NCBI GenBank assembly: GCA_045617465.1 | Contig: JAZLIQ010000004.1 | Location: 54,491-118,490 of the forward strand | Length of the DNA stretch: 64,000 nt | Source: Hennigella sp045617465 | Lineage (GTDB): Bacteria; Bacillota_I; Bacilli_A; Mycoplasmatales; Mycoplasmoidaceae | Direction: 5' to 3' | Shown: one piece after another, positions 30,250 through 39,932 of the stretch | Numbering within the stretch: the stretch's first letter is position 1 | Layout: each line of letters starts with the position of its first letter | Program-made: the position numbers and the translations under genes | Notes under the pieces: generated by a model | The model's input: the letters and a program-made list of their open reading frames with translations, nothing else | Databases searched by the model: none | Told to the model about the DNA's origin: nothing

Positions 30250-31092
30250 CTACTTTCCGTTTCTTCTTCTAACAATCATCATGTTAGATGCTTTCTTTTT
30301 ATTTCTAGTCTTAACACCCATGTGTCTCTTACCTCATGGTGTTCTTGGAGCATCTTTACCAACTGGTTGACGACCTTCACCACCACCGTGTGGGTGATCA
30401 TTAGGGTTCATCGCACTACCACGAACTGTTGGTCTTATACCCATGTGTCTGCTCACACCAGCTTTACCTAAGTTAACAAGGTTGTGATCCATGTTACTTA
30501 CGAAACCGATTGTTACACGACACTTATTATTAATTTTTCTTACTTCGCCACTAGCTAATTTAACTAGCATGAAATCTCCAGTTTCATCTTTACCTAAAAC
30601 TTGAGCTGAACTTCCTGCTGATCTTACAAGTTGTGCACCATGACCAGGGTTTAGTTCAATATTGTGAACAAATGTACCTTCAGGAACATTTTGAATTTCC
30701 ATACTGTTTCCAACTTTAATATCGCATTTTGGATTAGAAATAATTTCATCACCAACTTTAATACCGTTTGGTGCTAAGATATATTTCTTAGTTCCATCTG
30801 CATATACTATTAAAGAAATGAAAGCAGTTCTGTTTGGATCATATTCAATTGATTTAACAATTGCTTTTATTCCATCTTTACTTCTTTTGAAATCTATTTC
30901 ACGGTATTGTCTCTTGTGTTGACCACCATGGTGTCTTGTAGTAATAACACCACGAGCGTGTCTACCAGATTCATTGTGAACAGATTTTGTTAATGGTTTG
31001 AAAGGAGTAGATGTTGATAATTCTTTTTTGTAATCAATAGTGACGTATGTACGTTTACCACTAGATCTTGTCTTTTTATATTTAATTGCCAT
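30250..31092 (-). CDS. rplB: 50S ribosomal protein L2
   Basis: 280 residues. GRHARGVITTRHHGGQHKRQ, ELNPGHGAQLVRSAGSSAQV, and the peptidyl-transferase-centre region MGIRPTVRGSAMNPNDHPHG with the conserved His. The last part (TPWGKRHMGVKTRNKKKAS) lies behind a TGA-Trp. Binds 23S rRNA helices 66-68. Confidence 0.97.
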
Positions 31093-31103
31093 AATCTACC
31101 TCC

Positions 31104-31565
31104 TTAGTGATTCTTATTTGTTTGTTTTCTTCAAGCAGTTTTCTTTTCAGAAGTTTCAATCTTTTCATCTTTCTTAACTTCTACTGCTGGTTTCTTAACA
31201 ACTTCTTTAGCTGCTGGTTTTTCGTTTACCTTAACATCTGCCTTTGCGCTAGCAGCTTTTGCTTTTGCTTCAAATTCTTCTTTAGATACAGAGATATCTT
31301 TACCCTTTGGTAAAGTAACATAAGCAATTTTAAATGCTTTTGTGTATCCTGGATGAAGTGTACCAGTTCTTGTTGCTACAGCTTTTCTAACCATAGTTGT
31401 AATAGATTCTGGTTCAATATCAAAGATAGCAGTGAATGCCATTGCTATATCTTTTTTGTTTGCATCGATGTTAACAATGAAAGCATATTTCTTTTTATCT
31501 TCTGCTCTTCTTGTATAACTCTTTTCAGTTAAGTAAGGCTTAATGATTACATTAGTTAATTGCAT
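31104..31565 (-). CDS. rplW: 50S ribosomal protein L23 with C-terminal extension
   Basis: 153 residues versus about 95. Core starts MQLTNVIIKPYLTEKSYTRR, then KYAFIVNIDANKKDIAMAF and GYTKAFKIAYVTLPKG. From about residue 95 comes a Lys/Ala/Glu/Val tail, reaching a TGA-Trp and RKQTNKNH. L23 sits at the peptide exit and is the docking site for trigger factor and SRP; a long tail there is worth noting. The ATG overlaps the rplD stop by one base. Confidence 0.95.
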
Positions 31566-32188
31566 TATTTCTTACCTCCTAAAATCTTGTTTGCTGCATT
31601 AGCACAGAAAATAACTTTCTTTGCTTTAAGAATGTCATATGCAGATACTTGGTTTGCAAGTTTTGCTTCAACCTTGTTCATATTTCTTACAAACTTAATA
31701 GCTTTAGCATGTTTTTCACAGAAGATGAATAACACACGTGTGTTTTTAAGTTTTAAAATTTTAATAAGGTTAGCAAAATCTTTTGTTTTAGCTTTTTCAA
31801 CAGCAGCATTATCTAATACAATTAGATCTTTAGCTCTAACAGCTAAAGCTGATATGAAAGCTTTTTGACTTACTTTTTTGTTAACTTTATGTCTATAGTT
31901 TCTAGTTGGCTTTGGTCCAAATACTACACCACCACCTACATAGTGAGGGTTTCTAATTGAACCTTGACGAGCATTACCTGTATGTTTTTGTGGAACTGGT
32001 TTTCTACCACCACCACGAACTTCAGCTTTAGTTAAAGTTGAGTGAGTACCTTGTCTTTTACCTGCTTGTTCAGCAATGATTTGGTCAAATAAAGGTTGCT
32101 TAGCAACTTTTGCTTCAGCAATGTTCTTTGCTACTTCAAATTCACCAACTGCTTTGTTAGTAAGATCAATAATTTGTAATTTTGCCAT
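31565..32188 (-). CDS. rplD: 50S ribosomal protein L4
   Basis: 207 residues, normal length. KQPLFDQIIAEQAGKRQGTH, EVRGGGRKPVPQKHTGNARQ, and ALAVRAKDLIVLDNAAVEKA. The extended loop faces the exit tunnel. Next to rplC with a 2-nt gap. Confidence 0.96.
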   Translation of the reverse strand: MAKLQIIDLTNKAVGEFEVAKNIAEAKVAKQPLFDQIIAEQAGKRQGTHSTLTKAEVRGGGRKPVPQKHTGNARQGSIRNPHYVGGGVVFGPKPTRNYRHKVNKKVSQKAFISALAVRAKDLIVLDNAAVEKAKTKDFANLIKILKLKNTRVLFIFCEKHAKAIKFVRNMNKVEAKLANQVSAYDILKAKKVIFCANAANKILGGKK

Positions 32189-32190
32189 AA

Positions 32191-33069
32191 TTATTTACCT
32201 TCTTTCTTTGCAGCAGGTGCTGGATTAGCAGCAGCTTCTTTAGCAGCCTTAGCTGCAGCTTTTTCTTCTTCAGCTTTTGCCACAGCAGCAGCTTCTTTAG
32301 CTTTCTTCTCCGCTTCAGCTTGAGCAGCTTCTTGTTTATCAATGGCTGCGTTAGCTTCTTTAACTGCTTCTTTGTCTTGTAATACTTCGTTTTGAGCTTG
32401 AACTTCGTCCATGTTAGCTTTTGTAATAATTTCAATTGGAGCAATAGTTTTAGTATTCTTTACAGAATTCTTAATAAATACTGTTCCATCTACATTACCT
32501 GGGATAGCACCCATGATTGTCATAGTGTTATCTCTTTCGTTAACATATAAAACAAGTAAGTTTTGAATTGTTACCAATTCATTTCCATAATGGCCTGACA
32601 TTCTTTGGCCTTTTCTAACTCTTTGTGCTTGGCTACCACCACGACCCATAGCAATAGATCCTTGGTATCTGTGTGGATAACCTGCACCGTGGCTCATTGG
32701 TCCTATCTTAAAGTTTCATCTCTTGATAGCACCTGTAAATCCATGACCTTTTGTTGTTCCTTGAACATCAACATATTCACCAGGTTTAAATTGGCTAACT
32801 TTTAATTCATCACCAACTTTGTAACCAGTGACATTTGCAAATTCATGGATTTGTTTGTAGTTCTTGTCAGATTTAACTGCTTTGAACACACCAAGTTGAG
32901 CTTTATTAAGCTTCTTAGCGTCAACACTGTCAAAGCCTACTTTGACAGCTTTGTCTTTAACTTGAATAACCCTGTTTGGTTCACAGTGCACGATAGTTGC
33001 TGGTCAAACCTTACCAGTCGTATCGAATAGTTGAACCATTCCTAGTTTCTTTCCTAAAATGCATCTCAT
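32191..33069 (-). CDS. rplC: 50S ribosomal protein L3 with C-terminal extension
   Basis: 292 residues against about 210. Starts MRCILGKKLGMVQLFDTTGK; core motif GTTKGHGFTGAIKRWNFKIG and SHGAGYPHRYQGSIAMGRGG. The C-terminal about 75 residues are an Ala/Lys/Glu-rich predicted helix or coil (EEKAAAKAAKEAAANPAPAA). Two TGA-Trp codons join the parts. Confidence 0.96.
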
Positions 33070-33082
33070 AATAGCTTAGCTC

Positions 33083-33388
33083 CTATAAAATGATTTGGAT
33101 TTCAACTGAAGATGGAATGCTTAATCTCTTTAAGCTATCCATAACTTTAGGGTTAATGTTACCCAAAACGATTAAACGTTTATGAGTTCTTTTTTCAAAT
33201 TGTTCCATTGAAGGCTTATTTACGTGTGGTGCACGACAAATAGTAAATATTTCTTTACGAGTTGGTAAAGGAATAGGACCTTTAATGTCACAATTGTTAT
33301 TTCTTGCGATCTCAATTATTTTCTTAGTTGATTGATCAAGCGTAGCTTGGTCATAAGAAAACAATTTGATTCTCAATTCTTGTTTCAT
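33083..33388 (-). CDS. rpsJ: 30S ribosomal protein S10
   Basis: 101 residues. MKQELRIKLFSYDQATLDQS, IKGPIPLPTRKEIFTICRAPHVNKPS (core IKGPIPLPTRKEIFTI) and FEKRTHKRLIVL. It heads the super-operon, transcribed for about 15.5 kb. A GGAAA ribosome-binding site precedes the ATG. Confidence 0.97.
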   Translation of the reverse strand: MKQELRIKLFSYDQATLDQSTKKIIEIARNNNCDIKGPIPLPTRKEIFTICRAPHVNKPSMEQFEKRTHKRLIVLGNINPKVMDSLKRLSIPSSVEIQIIL

Positions 33389-33479
33389 AACATTTCCTTT
33401 CAGTTTTTAATTTGTTCACTATTGATTAGTTCTATGACAACACTTTTTGGTGTATCACATTTCCTAAAATAGTTAATAT

Positions 33480-33485
33480 ATTATA
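33480..33485 (-). promoter_or_regulatory. -10 box of the S10-spc-alpha operon
   Basis: TATAAT on the minus strand, about 92 nt upstream of rpsJ, leaving a leader of about 85 nt. No clear -35. A poor inverted repeat (AGGTGG / CCACCT) lies at 33545-33571 with no evident role. Confidence 0.5.
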
Positions 33486-33597
33486 TATACAATCGATAAA
33501 TTTACATAAATATTTTTATTTATTTAAAAAATAAGATCAAATAAGGTGGTTTTACCTCTAGAAATCCACCTGTTTTCCACATTAAAAATAAGAAAAT

Positions 33598-33623
33598 AAA
33601 AAACGACATTTATGTCGTTTTTT
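33598..33623. terminator. Intrinsic terminator after the BspA-like lipoprotein gene
   Basis: Arms AAAAAACGACAT and ATGTCGTTTTTT around a TT loop. It isolates the lipoprotein gene from the ribosomal operon and works on the minus strand. Confidence 0.85.
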
Positions 33624-33645
33624 ACCTAATAATTTAACAGATTTT

Positions 33646-35127
33646 CTAGATTTTTATGAAATATTTGGCATAAATTGACCATTTTGAGTCATTTTTATAT
33701 GTTTCTAGGGCTGATTCTGGTACTTTTATGCCTTTTAGCTTCGAACAGCCCGTGCAAATCGTTGATGAAATTTTAGGAGGATTTGCTTGGTTTATTTGAA
33801 TATATTCTAGGTTTGTGGATAACCCAAACGCTTCTTTTCCAATGCTGGTTACACAACCACCTAGATTGGCATTTACAATGCCAGTATTGTAAAAAGCATA
33901 GTCTCCAATTTCACTAAAACTATTTGTATCTCCAAGTGTAATTTTGACACAATTATAGAAAGCCTTTTCTTCTACAGATTGGAAGATAGGCAAGGGGTTT
34001 CTGGTTGAAAATTGAACCTTATCACAACCTTCAAAAGCATGTTTACCTACATGTTTAACACCCGGCATTTCTAAAACATAAAAGCCAGTTTGTTTGAAAA
34101 ATGCATTGTCTCCAATCGAAGTGATACAACTTGGTAAAATCACTGTTGATAACATAGAAATACTTGACTTTTCGCAGAAATTTTTGCCAATTTTTCTTAC
34201 AGGGGAATCATAAATTTCTTCCATCACCTTATCAACTACAACAGTTGTACTTTTAACTTTAGTTAACGTCCATGGTTGGTTTAAGTTTGATCTATTGTAT
34301 GTATAGCCATTTACATCATCTACATACTCAAAACCATTAACAATGTTGATAGTTAATTCAATCTGATCAAAAACACTTGGAGCCATTTTACTAGTTGCTT
34401 TAATAGCTAACTTATATTGGCCAACATATTGTTCATCAATGTCTTTTGAAACTTGAAATAATGAATCGTTTGGTCTTTCAGTTATGACAAATAAAGGATT
34501 ACCATATTTGTCATAACTGTGTTTACCAGATATTTGTTCAATGGTTCAATTACATGCTTTTGATATTTCTTTTTCTATATGTCCTTCTGCATAAGCTGTT
34601 AGACCAAGCTCAACATCTGCTGTCGTAGAATAAAACACTCTGTGTGTGGTTTGTTCACACTCAATTTCTAATTGTTCTGGTGGTACTAATGGTGTTTTAT
34701 AAACCTCTACACTAATGTTTTGCACATTTGATTTAACCTTTCCTCTTAAATCTTTAGCATAGATTTCAAAACTATATAATCCTGGATCTTGGTCTCCAGA
34801 AACATTAATTTTGTTTTCATCATCAGTTCACACTCAGTCTGAAACTTTTCCATCTTTATCTATGATAAAGATTTTAGTTTTAGCTGAGAATTTTTCACCA
34901 AACTGATCAAAGCAATTAACTTCAATAGCACTTTCACTTTTAGCTGTAGTTCATTCTTCCACATCTATTTCTTCTTGTGGAACATTAATCTTAATATCTT
35001 TTAATTCAGGTTCTTCTGGCTCTGGTTGCTCAATGAAAGAACAAGATGCGATGACCGCTGGTGTTGCAGCAATAATTGGGGCAGCAGCTGCAATTGCTGC
35101 ATTTCTAAATAATCGTATATGTCTCAC
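33646..35127 (-). CDS. Surface lipoprotein with BspA-like leucine-rich repeats
   Basis: 493 residues with a GTG start at 35127 (AGGTG lies 11 nt before). The N-terminus RHIRLFRNAAIAAAAPIIAA with lipobox AVIASC (Cys near residue 29) marks a lipoprotein. A Pro/Glu linker follows, then Ig-like or beta segments to about 280. Residues about 300-490 are BspA-type repeats: VILPSCITSIGDNAFFKQTG, KHVGKHAFEGC, SVEEKAFYNC, EIGDYAFYNTG, SIGKEAFGLSTNLEYIQI, with the repeated I-G-x-x-A-F. The family is implicated in adhesion. Twelve or more TGA codons as Trp. It is the only repeat-LRR protein seen here. Confidence 0.83.
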
Positions 35128-35179
35128 ATATACTTATTCACCTAAAAAACTCTAAAATTTAAAAAATATTTTCTCAATC

Positions 35180-35213
35180 GTCTAAAAATGCGATTAAATC
35201 TGGCTTTTTAGAC
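35180..35213 (-). promoter_or_regulatory. 9-bp inverted repeat upstream of the BspA-like lipoprotein gene
   Basis: GTCTAAAAA and TTTTTAGAC flank a 16-nt spacer, about 50 nt before the GTG start of the lipoprotein gene. It may be a 5' leader hairpin or an operator; no T-run follows, so it is not a standard terminator. Confidence 0.35.
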
Positions 35214-35218
35214 AAATA

Positions 35219-35244
35219 AAAAAACAGGAATTATCCTGTTTTTT
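35219..35244. terminator. Intrinsic terminator after ridA
   Basis: AAAAAACAGGA and TCCTGTTTTTT form an 11-bp stem with an ATTA loop. It lies 3 nt after the ridA stop, so it ends the prs-ridA unit. Confidence 0.85.
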
Positions 35245-35246
35245 GA

Positions 35247-35618
35247 CTATTTTACAGCAATAACGTCGATTTCAACTTTAGCTGCTTTTACCATTTTAGC
35301 TTGAACACAAGCTCTTGCTGGTTTGTGGCCTCCAAAGAAGTCAGCATAGATTTTATTACATGCAGCAAAGTCATTTAAATCTGATAAGAAAACGTTACAT
35401 TTAACAACACTTTCTTTAGCATAGCCAGCTTCACCTAAGATAGCTTCAATGTTTTTAAACACTTGTGTTGTTTGAGCTTCAATTGTATCTCCAGCTAAGT
35501 TTCCTGTAGCAGGAACGATTCCTAATACACCAGAGATGTATAGAGTGCTTCCTGTATCAATTGCTTGGCTATATGGACCTAAAGCAGCAGGAGCGTTTTT
35601 AGAACTAATTACTTTCAT
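35247..35618 (-). CDS. ridA: RidA family protein (reactive intermediate deaminase)
   Basis: 123 residues. KVISSKNAPAALGPYSQAID, YISGVLGI, GNLAGDTIEAQTTQVFKNIE, KCNVFLSDLNDFAACNKIYA, and ARACVQAKMV are the YjgF/RidA signature, including the Arg and Asn/Glu of the active cleft. The family hydrolyses 2-aminoacrylate-type enamine intermediates. Its ATG overlaps the prs end by 10 nt. Confidence 0.95.
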   Translation of the reverse strand: MKVISSKNAPAALGPYSQAIDTGSTLYISGVLGIVPATGNLAGDTIEAQTTQVFKNIEAILGEAGYAKESVVKCNVFLSDLNDFAACNKIYADFFGGHKPARACVQAKMVKAAKVEIDVIAVK

Positions 35619-36613
35619 GATTTTTTTCCTTTCGAATGTGATTTTGTTAATTTTTGATATATTTGGGTAATAGACAATGTACTATCTTTCATATAAACTT
35701 TAAGAATGTCAGCTAGTAATCCTGCAACATCTACAATCTTTAAACCTTTTATACCTATTGTATAAACTTGGTCTAGGGTGTTAGCAATATATAGGTTATC
35801 AATATATTTCTTTCTCAATGCTTCGTTAAAGTTCTTAACTGCATCTCTTGAGAATAGACCATGTGTTGCACCAGCATAAATCTTCTTTACACCTTTTTCT
35901 TTTAAGACTTTACAAGCTGCAATTAATGTACCACCTGTATCGATCATATCATCGATGATAATGGCATTCTTGCCTTTAACATAACCTAGAACATTGCTTA
36001 TTTCAGCTTTGTTAGGTTCTGGTCTTCTCTTATCAAGAATTGCAACTGGTAGGTTGTATTGCATTGATAAGTCTCTTGCACGTTTTACAGAACCATAGTC
36101 AGGCGATACGATTACAGTATTTTTCAAGCCTGCAGATCTAACCATTGCATCTAACACTGTATAACTTGCAGAGCAAGTATCTACAGGCACATCAAAGAAA
36201 CCTTGTGCTTGTGATGAGTGTAGATCAATGATTGTTATTCTTGTCGCACCTGCTTGTTGTAATAAGTCAGCAACAAGTTTACAAGTGATTGGTTCACGAC
36301 CTATTGTCTTACGATCTTGTCTAGCATAACCGTAGTATGGTAATAGTACGTTAATGCTCTTTGCACTCGCTCTTTTGAAAGAATCAATAGCAATAAGCAA
36401 TTCCATTAGGTTTTCGTTTACTGGTTTGCTTGTTGATTGAATTACAAACACATTTTTGTTTCTAATTGAATTAACAGCTTTAACCATTGTTTCACCATCA
36501 GCGAAATGTTTAATTTCTACTGGTGATAAAGACATACCTAAGTGCTTAGCTACTCTTTTTCCTAGTTCTTTACTAGCGGAAAGAGCAAATAATACATTCT
36601 TTTGTTTGTCCAT
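35609..36613 (-). CDS. prs: Ribose-phosphate pyrophosphokinase (PRPP synthetase)
   Basis: 334 residues. FADGETMVKAVNSIR, RQDRKTIGREPITCKLVADL, IIDLHSSQAQGFFDVPVD, VVSPDYGSVKRARDL, and the PRPP-binding loop IIDDMIDTGGT are all present. It makes PRPP from ribose-5-P and ATP for nucleotide synthesis and for the NAPRTase at 10037. The end is longer than a standard-code reading: TGA is Trp, then Lys and TAA at 35609. TATAAT at 36637-36642 (minus) and AGGGGA ribosome-binding site precede the ATG. Confidence 0.96.
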
Positions 36614-36657
36614 TATTTTCCCCTATCTATATCTCAATTATAAAACAATAACAAAAA

Positions 36658-36679
36658 AATAACTACTAAAGTAGTTATT
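36658..36679 (-). terminator. Intrinsic terminator after the DUF3196-like gene
   Basis: AATAACTAC and GTAGTTATT with TAAA loop and a T-run on the minus strand; it separates the DUF402/DUF3196-like pair from prs. Confidence 0.8.
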
Positions 36680-36687
36680 TTATTGTT

Positions 36688-37410
36688 CTATTGTAAAACC
36701 TTACTAATTCAAGTGCTAAATTCTTTGTCTTCTGGGTAGATACTATTGAATGCTCTTTCCACATAATTTGCTATTTTATCAAACAATGTTTCAGCATCAT
36801 ATTTTAGTCCTGAGTAATCATTAAAATAATAGAAATAGATACCATTAATGATTTGGTTAGCAAGTTGTTCTTTGCTTGTTTCTTTAAAGAACAAAGCGGC
36901 TAGTTTATCTTGTACTTTAAATAATAAATCAAATGATCCTAATGAAAAGTCTTTACTAACATCTACTTTGAATGTTTTATCAGTATTAGTATTGTGATAA
37001 TCAAAACTATAGGTTACTTCGTAATCTTTAAACATATTCAAATAAGTAATCTTCATTTCATTACTTATTGAATCATCTAATAATACTTGTCCTAATTTGA
37101 TGTAGTCTGCTTTGTTCAAATCTTTAGCAAACTTTTCAAATAATTTATCTAAAACGACTATTTCATAACCTTCAGTGTTAAACATTTTGATTAGTGTATT
37201 TTTATCAGCTTTGTTAAGTTTTAATGCCCAATCATTTTGTGCTAAAAACTTCTTAAGTAAAGTTATTCTACTAGAGATTTGCTCTTGTTCTTTTAAACTA
37301 TAAAGCGGGTTTTTTAATTCAGATTGCAAAAGCTCTAAAGCTTTGCTTTCTTGTTCGCTTTTAATCAACTTTTCCGTTTCTTGGATAAGCTCTTGTAGGT
37401 TACTTGCCAT
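36688..37410 (-). CDS. Conserved mycoplasma protein, possibly DUF3196 family
   Basis: 240 residues. No catalytic motif is seen. The N-terminus (LQELIQETEKLIKSEQESKA then LQSELKNPLYSL) is helical and looks like the TPR-like start of the DUF3196 family known from M. pneumoniae; this family call is from memory and weak. The rest is mixed alpha/beta with Asp/Phe/Tyr-rich stretches near the C-terminus. One TGA Trp near the end (FSTWISKVLQ). It overlaps the end of the DUF402 gene by 11 nt, so the two are translated together. Confidence 0.5.
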
Positions 37411-37972
37411 GATAATGTTTCCTTTTAGGTTTATTAATAATTTTTTCTAGTTGTTTAAATAAATCTGAATTAAATACTTGCTGAAATGTTTTAGCTTGTA
37501 ATTTAGAAAGCAATTCTTCTTTTGTTTCTAAAGCTTTTGCAATTAGTTTTTTAGGATAAAGCATTTGTGTTGCATGTTGTTCAAACTCTTTTTCATCCAA
37601 CACTCTTATCACTTCAATTTGACTATTAACATCAACCACTCGCACATCTAAATCAAGATCGATATATTTGATTGCATCTTCCTCAAAAATATAAGGAGTT
37701 GCTACGTTAAAGTAATATATTACTTTCTTAGCATCATTGATGTTAATAAACAAATTGTATCATTCATCTTTGAAAATGACTCACAAAGAATCTTTTTTTG
37801 AGTATGAGTGATAAAATTTTTTGTTTTTCGCCTGACTAATTATGCGACAATTTTGTAAATCTAGTATCAAATATTTTTCGTTTTCAAAGATTACTCTTGG
37901 GAACTCAAATGTTCGATATAAGGAACCATCAAATTTGTAAGCATGAACAGCCAGTTTGTGGTTAAGTTTCAT
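37400..37972 (-). CDS. DUF402 family protein (nucleoside phosphatase-like fold)
   Basis: 190 residues. The pattern fits DUF402: KFDGSLYRTFEFPRVIFENE, KNKKFYHSYSKKDSLWVIFKDEWYNLFI (pieces: KKFYHSYSKKDSLW, VIFKDEWYNLF), then IYYFNVATPYIFEEDAIKYI and DLDLDVRVVD, ending EFEQHATQMLYPKK. Known relatives (e.g. the Staphylococcus and Streptomyces members) hydrolyse NTPs or NDPs; here the role is inferred. Two TGA Trp codons. AAGGAG lies just upstream of the ATG. Confidence 0.8.
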
Positions 37973-38013
37973 ATAAGGAGTTACCTCCTTACTTCCATTA
38001 TATATAAATAAAA

Positions 38014-38034
38014 AATAGGGAATAACCCTACTTT
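38014..38034 (-). terminator. Intrinsic terminator after the ABC exporter genes
   Basis: On the minus strand TAGGG and CCCTA form a stem with a TTATT loop and a T-run; it lies next to the stop at 38035. Confidence 0.75.
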
Positions 38035-39930
38035 TTACAATTGTTGACCCTTCTTAAATTGAGCATCATATAGTTTGTAATAGAAACCATGTTGTTTTAA
38101 TAAAGACTTGTGTGTTCCTCTTTCAACTATTCTTCCTTTATCTAGAACAAGAATTTGGTCAGCGTTAGCAATTGTTGATAATCTGTGAGCTACAACAAAG
38201 CATGTCTTACCCTTCATTAATTGATCCATGGCTGCACCAATTAATAATTCTGTCTTAGTATCGATAGAACTTGTTGCTTCATCTAGAATAACAATTTTTG
38301 GTTTAGCTAAGAAGGCACGAGCAATAGTTAATAATTGTCTTTGACCAGCCGATAAGTCAGAACCATTATCTCTTAGGATAGTGTTGTAACCATTAGGCAA
38401 TTGCATGATGAAATCATGCAAGTGTGCATCTTTGGCAGCTTGAATAATTTCTTTATCTGTAGCATCTAATCTACCATATCTTAAGTTATCTTTTACTGAT
38501 TCAGCAAATAAGAATGAATCTTGTAAGATAACAGCAATGTTTTGTCTTAAATATTTTCTAGAAATCTTTTCTACTGGTACATCATCAAATAATAATTTAC
38601 CACTATTTGGATCATAGAATTTAGTAACAAGGTTAGTAATTGTAGTTTTACCTGCACCTGTAGGTCCAACAATAGCTACAGTTTGTCCTGGTTTAGCAAC
38701 AAAGTTTAAGTTCTTAAGGATTAATTTTCCTGGTTCATAACCAAATGATAAGTTCTTAGCCTCAACCTTACCTTTAATTTCTTTTAATGGTTTAGCATCA
38801 GGTGCATCCATTTCTTCCTTAGAATCAAGAATTTGGAATACACGTTGAGCACCAGCTACTGCGTAGAAGATGAAGCTAAAGCTTGAGATTAAGTTGTTAA
38901 ATGATTCTGTAAAGTTTCTTGCAAAACTTGTACAAACAATCAATAATGCAGCTTTATCAAAACCGCCAACATGGACATTACCAATTCAGAAATCAAATAC
39001 AGATTGGTTAATTAATCATTTACCTGTTTCTGATTGGAACCCAAATTGAAGTAAGATACCAAATCCCATTGCACAAATAATGAAGATTGCAATTCTTGTT
39101 AGGAAATGGTTAAGTGGCATCATCATGTTACTTGCTGTTTGAGCAAATATTGAATCTTTTGTTAGTTTTCTATTAACAACATCAAACTCAGCCACACACT
39201 TATCTTGCATTCTAAACAATGAAATTATTTTGGTTCCTGAGATCTTTTCTTCAGCAAAACCATTAAGTTTAGAGATGGAGTTTTGTTGCTTAATGAAAGC
39301 TGGTTGTACTTTTTTAACTATGATAACGTTTGTAATTATCATGATTGGCACCGCAACCATAGTTACACATGCTAAGAATCAGTTAATCAAGAACATTGTT
39401 ATGATGTTCATGATAATTAATGAACCATAAAAGAAAATACTTGACAAGTGTTGTGACGTTAATTGTGAAATGTTATCAATATCTGATGACATTCTGGTCA
39501 TAATTTCACCAGAAGGGACAATGTCAAAAAACTTAACTGGTAATAAATGGAGCTTTTGTAATGTACTCCGTCTTAGTCCATACATTACCTTTTCTGATAC
39601 CTTGGCCATCCATACGCTATGTATTAAGAATGATATTTGTGAAATAACATAAACAAGCAACATCGTCACACATATCATTAAGAATTGGTGTCAATTAGCT
39701 GCTAAGAATTGTTCGCTTTCTTGTTGATCTGGGTTAGTAAAGAAGTTACTATAGATAACACAAATACAGAAAGTTGTAAATGTAATCATTAAAGCTTCTA
39801 TTACTGAAAGGATAGCAGTAATAACTAGAACTTTTCTTTGTCCAGCAAATAAATCAAACATTCTTTTTAAGTTTGATCCTAGTGCTTTACGAGAAATATC
39901 AGGTTTTTTTGATTTTTGGAATCTTGCCAT
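38035..39930 (-). CDS. Heterodimeric ABC exporter, subunit with canonical NBD
   Basis: 631 residues. About six TM helices in the first 330 residues, then an NBD: Walker A GPTGAGKTT, Q-loop VILQDSFLF, signature LSAGQRQLL, Walker B IVILDEATSSID, and H-loop VVAHRLSTI. The catalytic Glu and the switch His are present. The signature has Ala in place of the first Gly (LSAGQ). It sits 2 nt after the companion gene, which carries the degenerate site. Type IV (MsbA-like) exporter, multidrug or lipid; substrate unknown. Five or so TGA-Trp codons. Confidence 0.93.
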
Positions 39931-39932
39931 AA

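Noticed and set aside
33545..33571. Inverted repeat AGGTGG / CCACCT between the lipoprotein terminator and the S10 promoter, considered as T-box or terminator
   Set aside because: Stem is imperfect, no T-run follows and no T-box core (AGGGTGGNACCGCG) is present.
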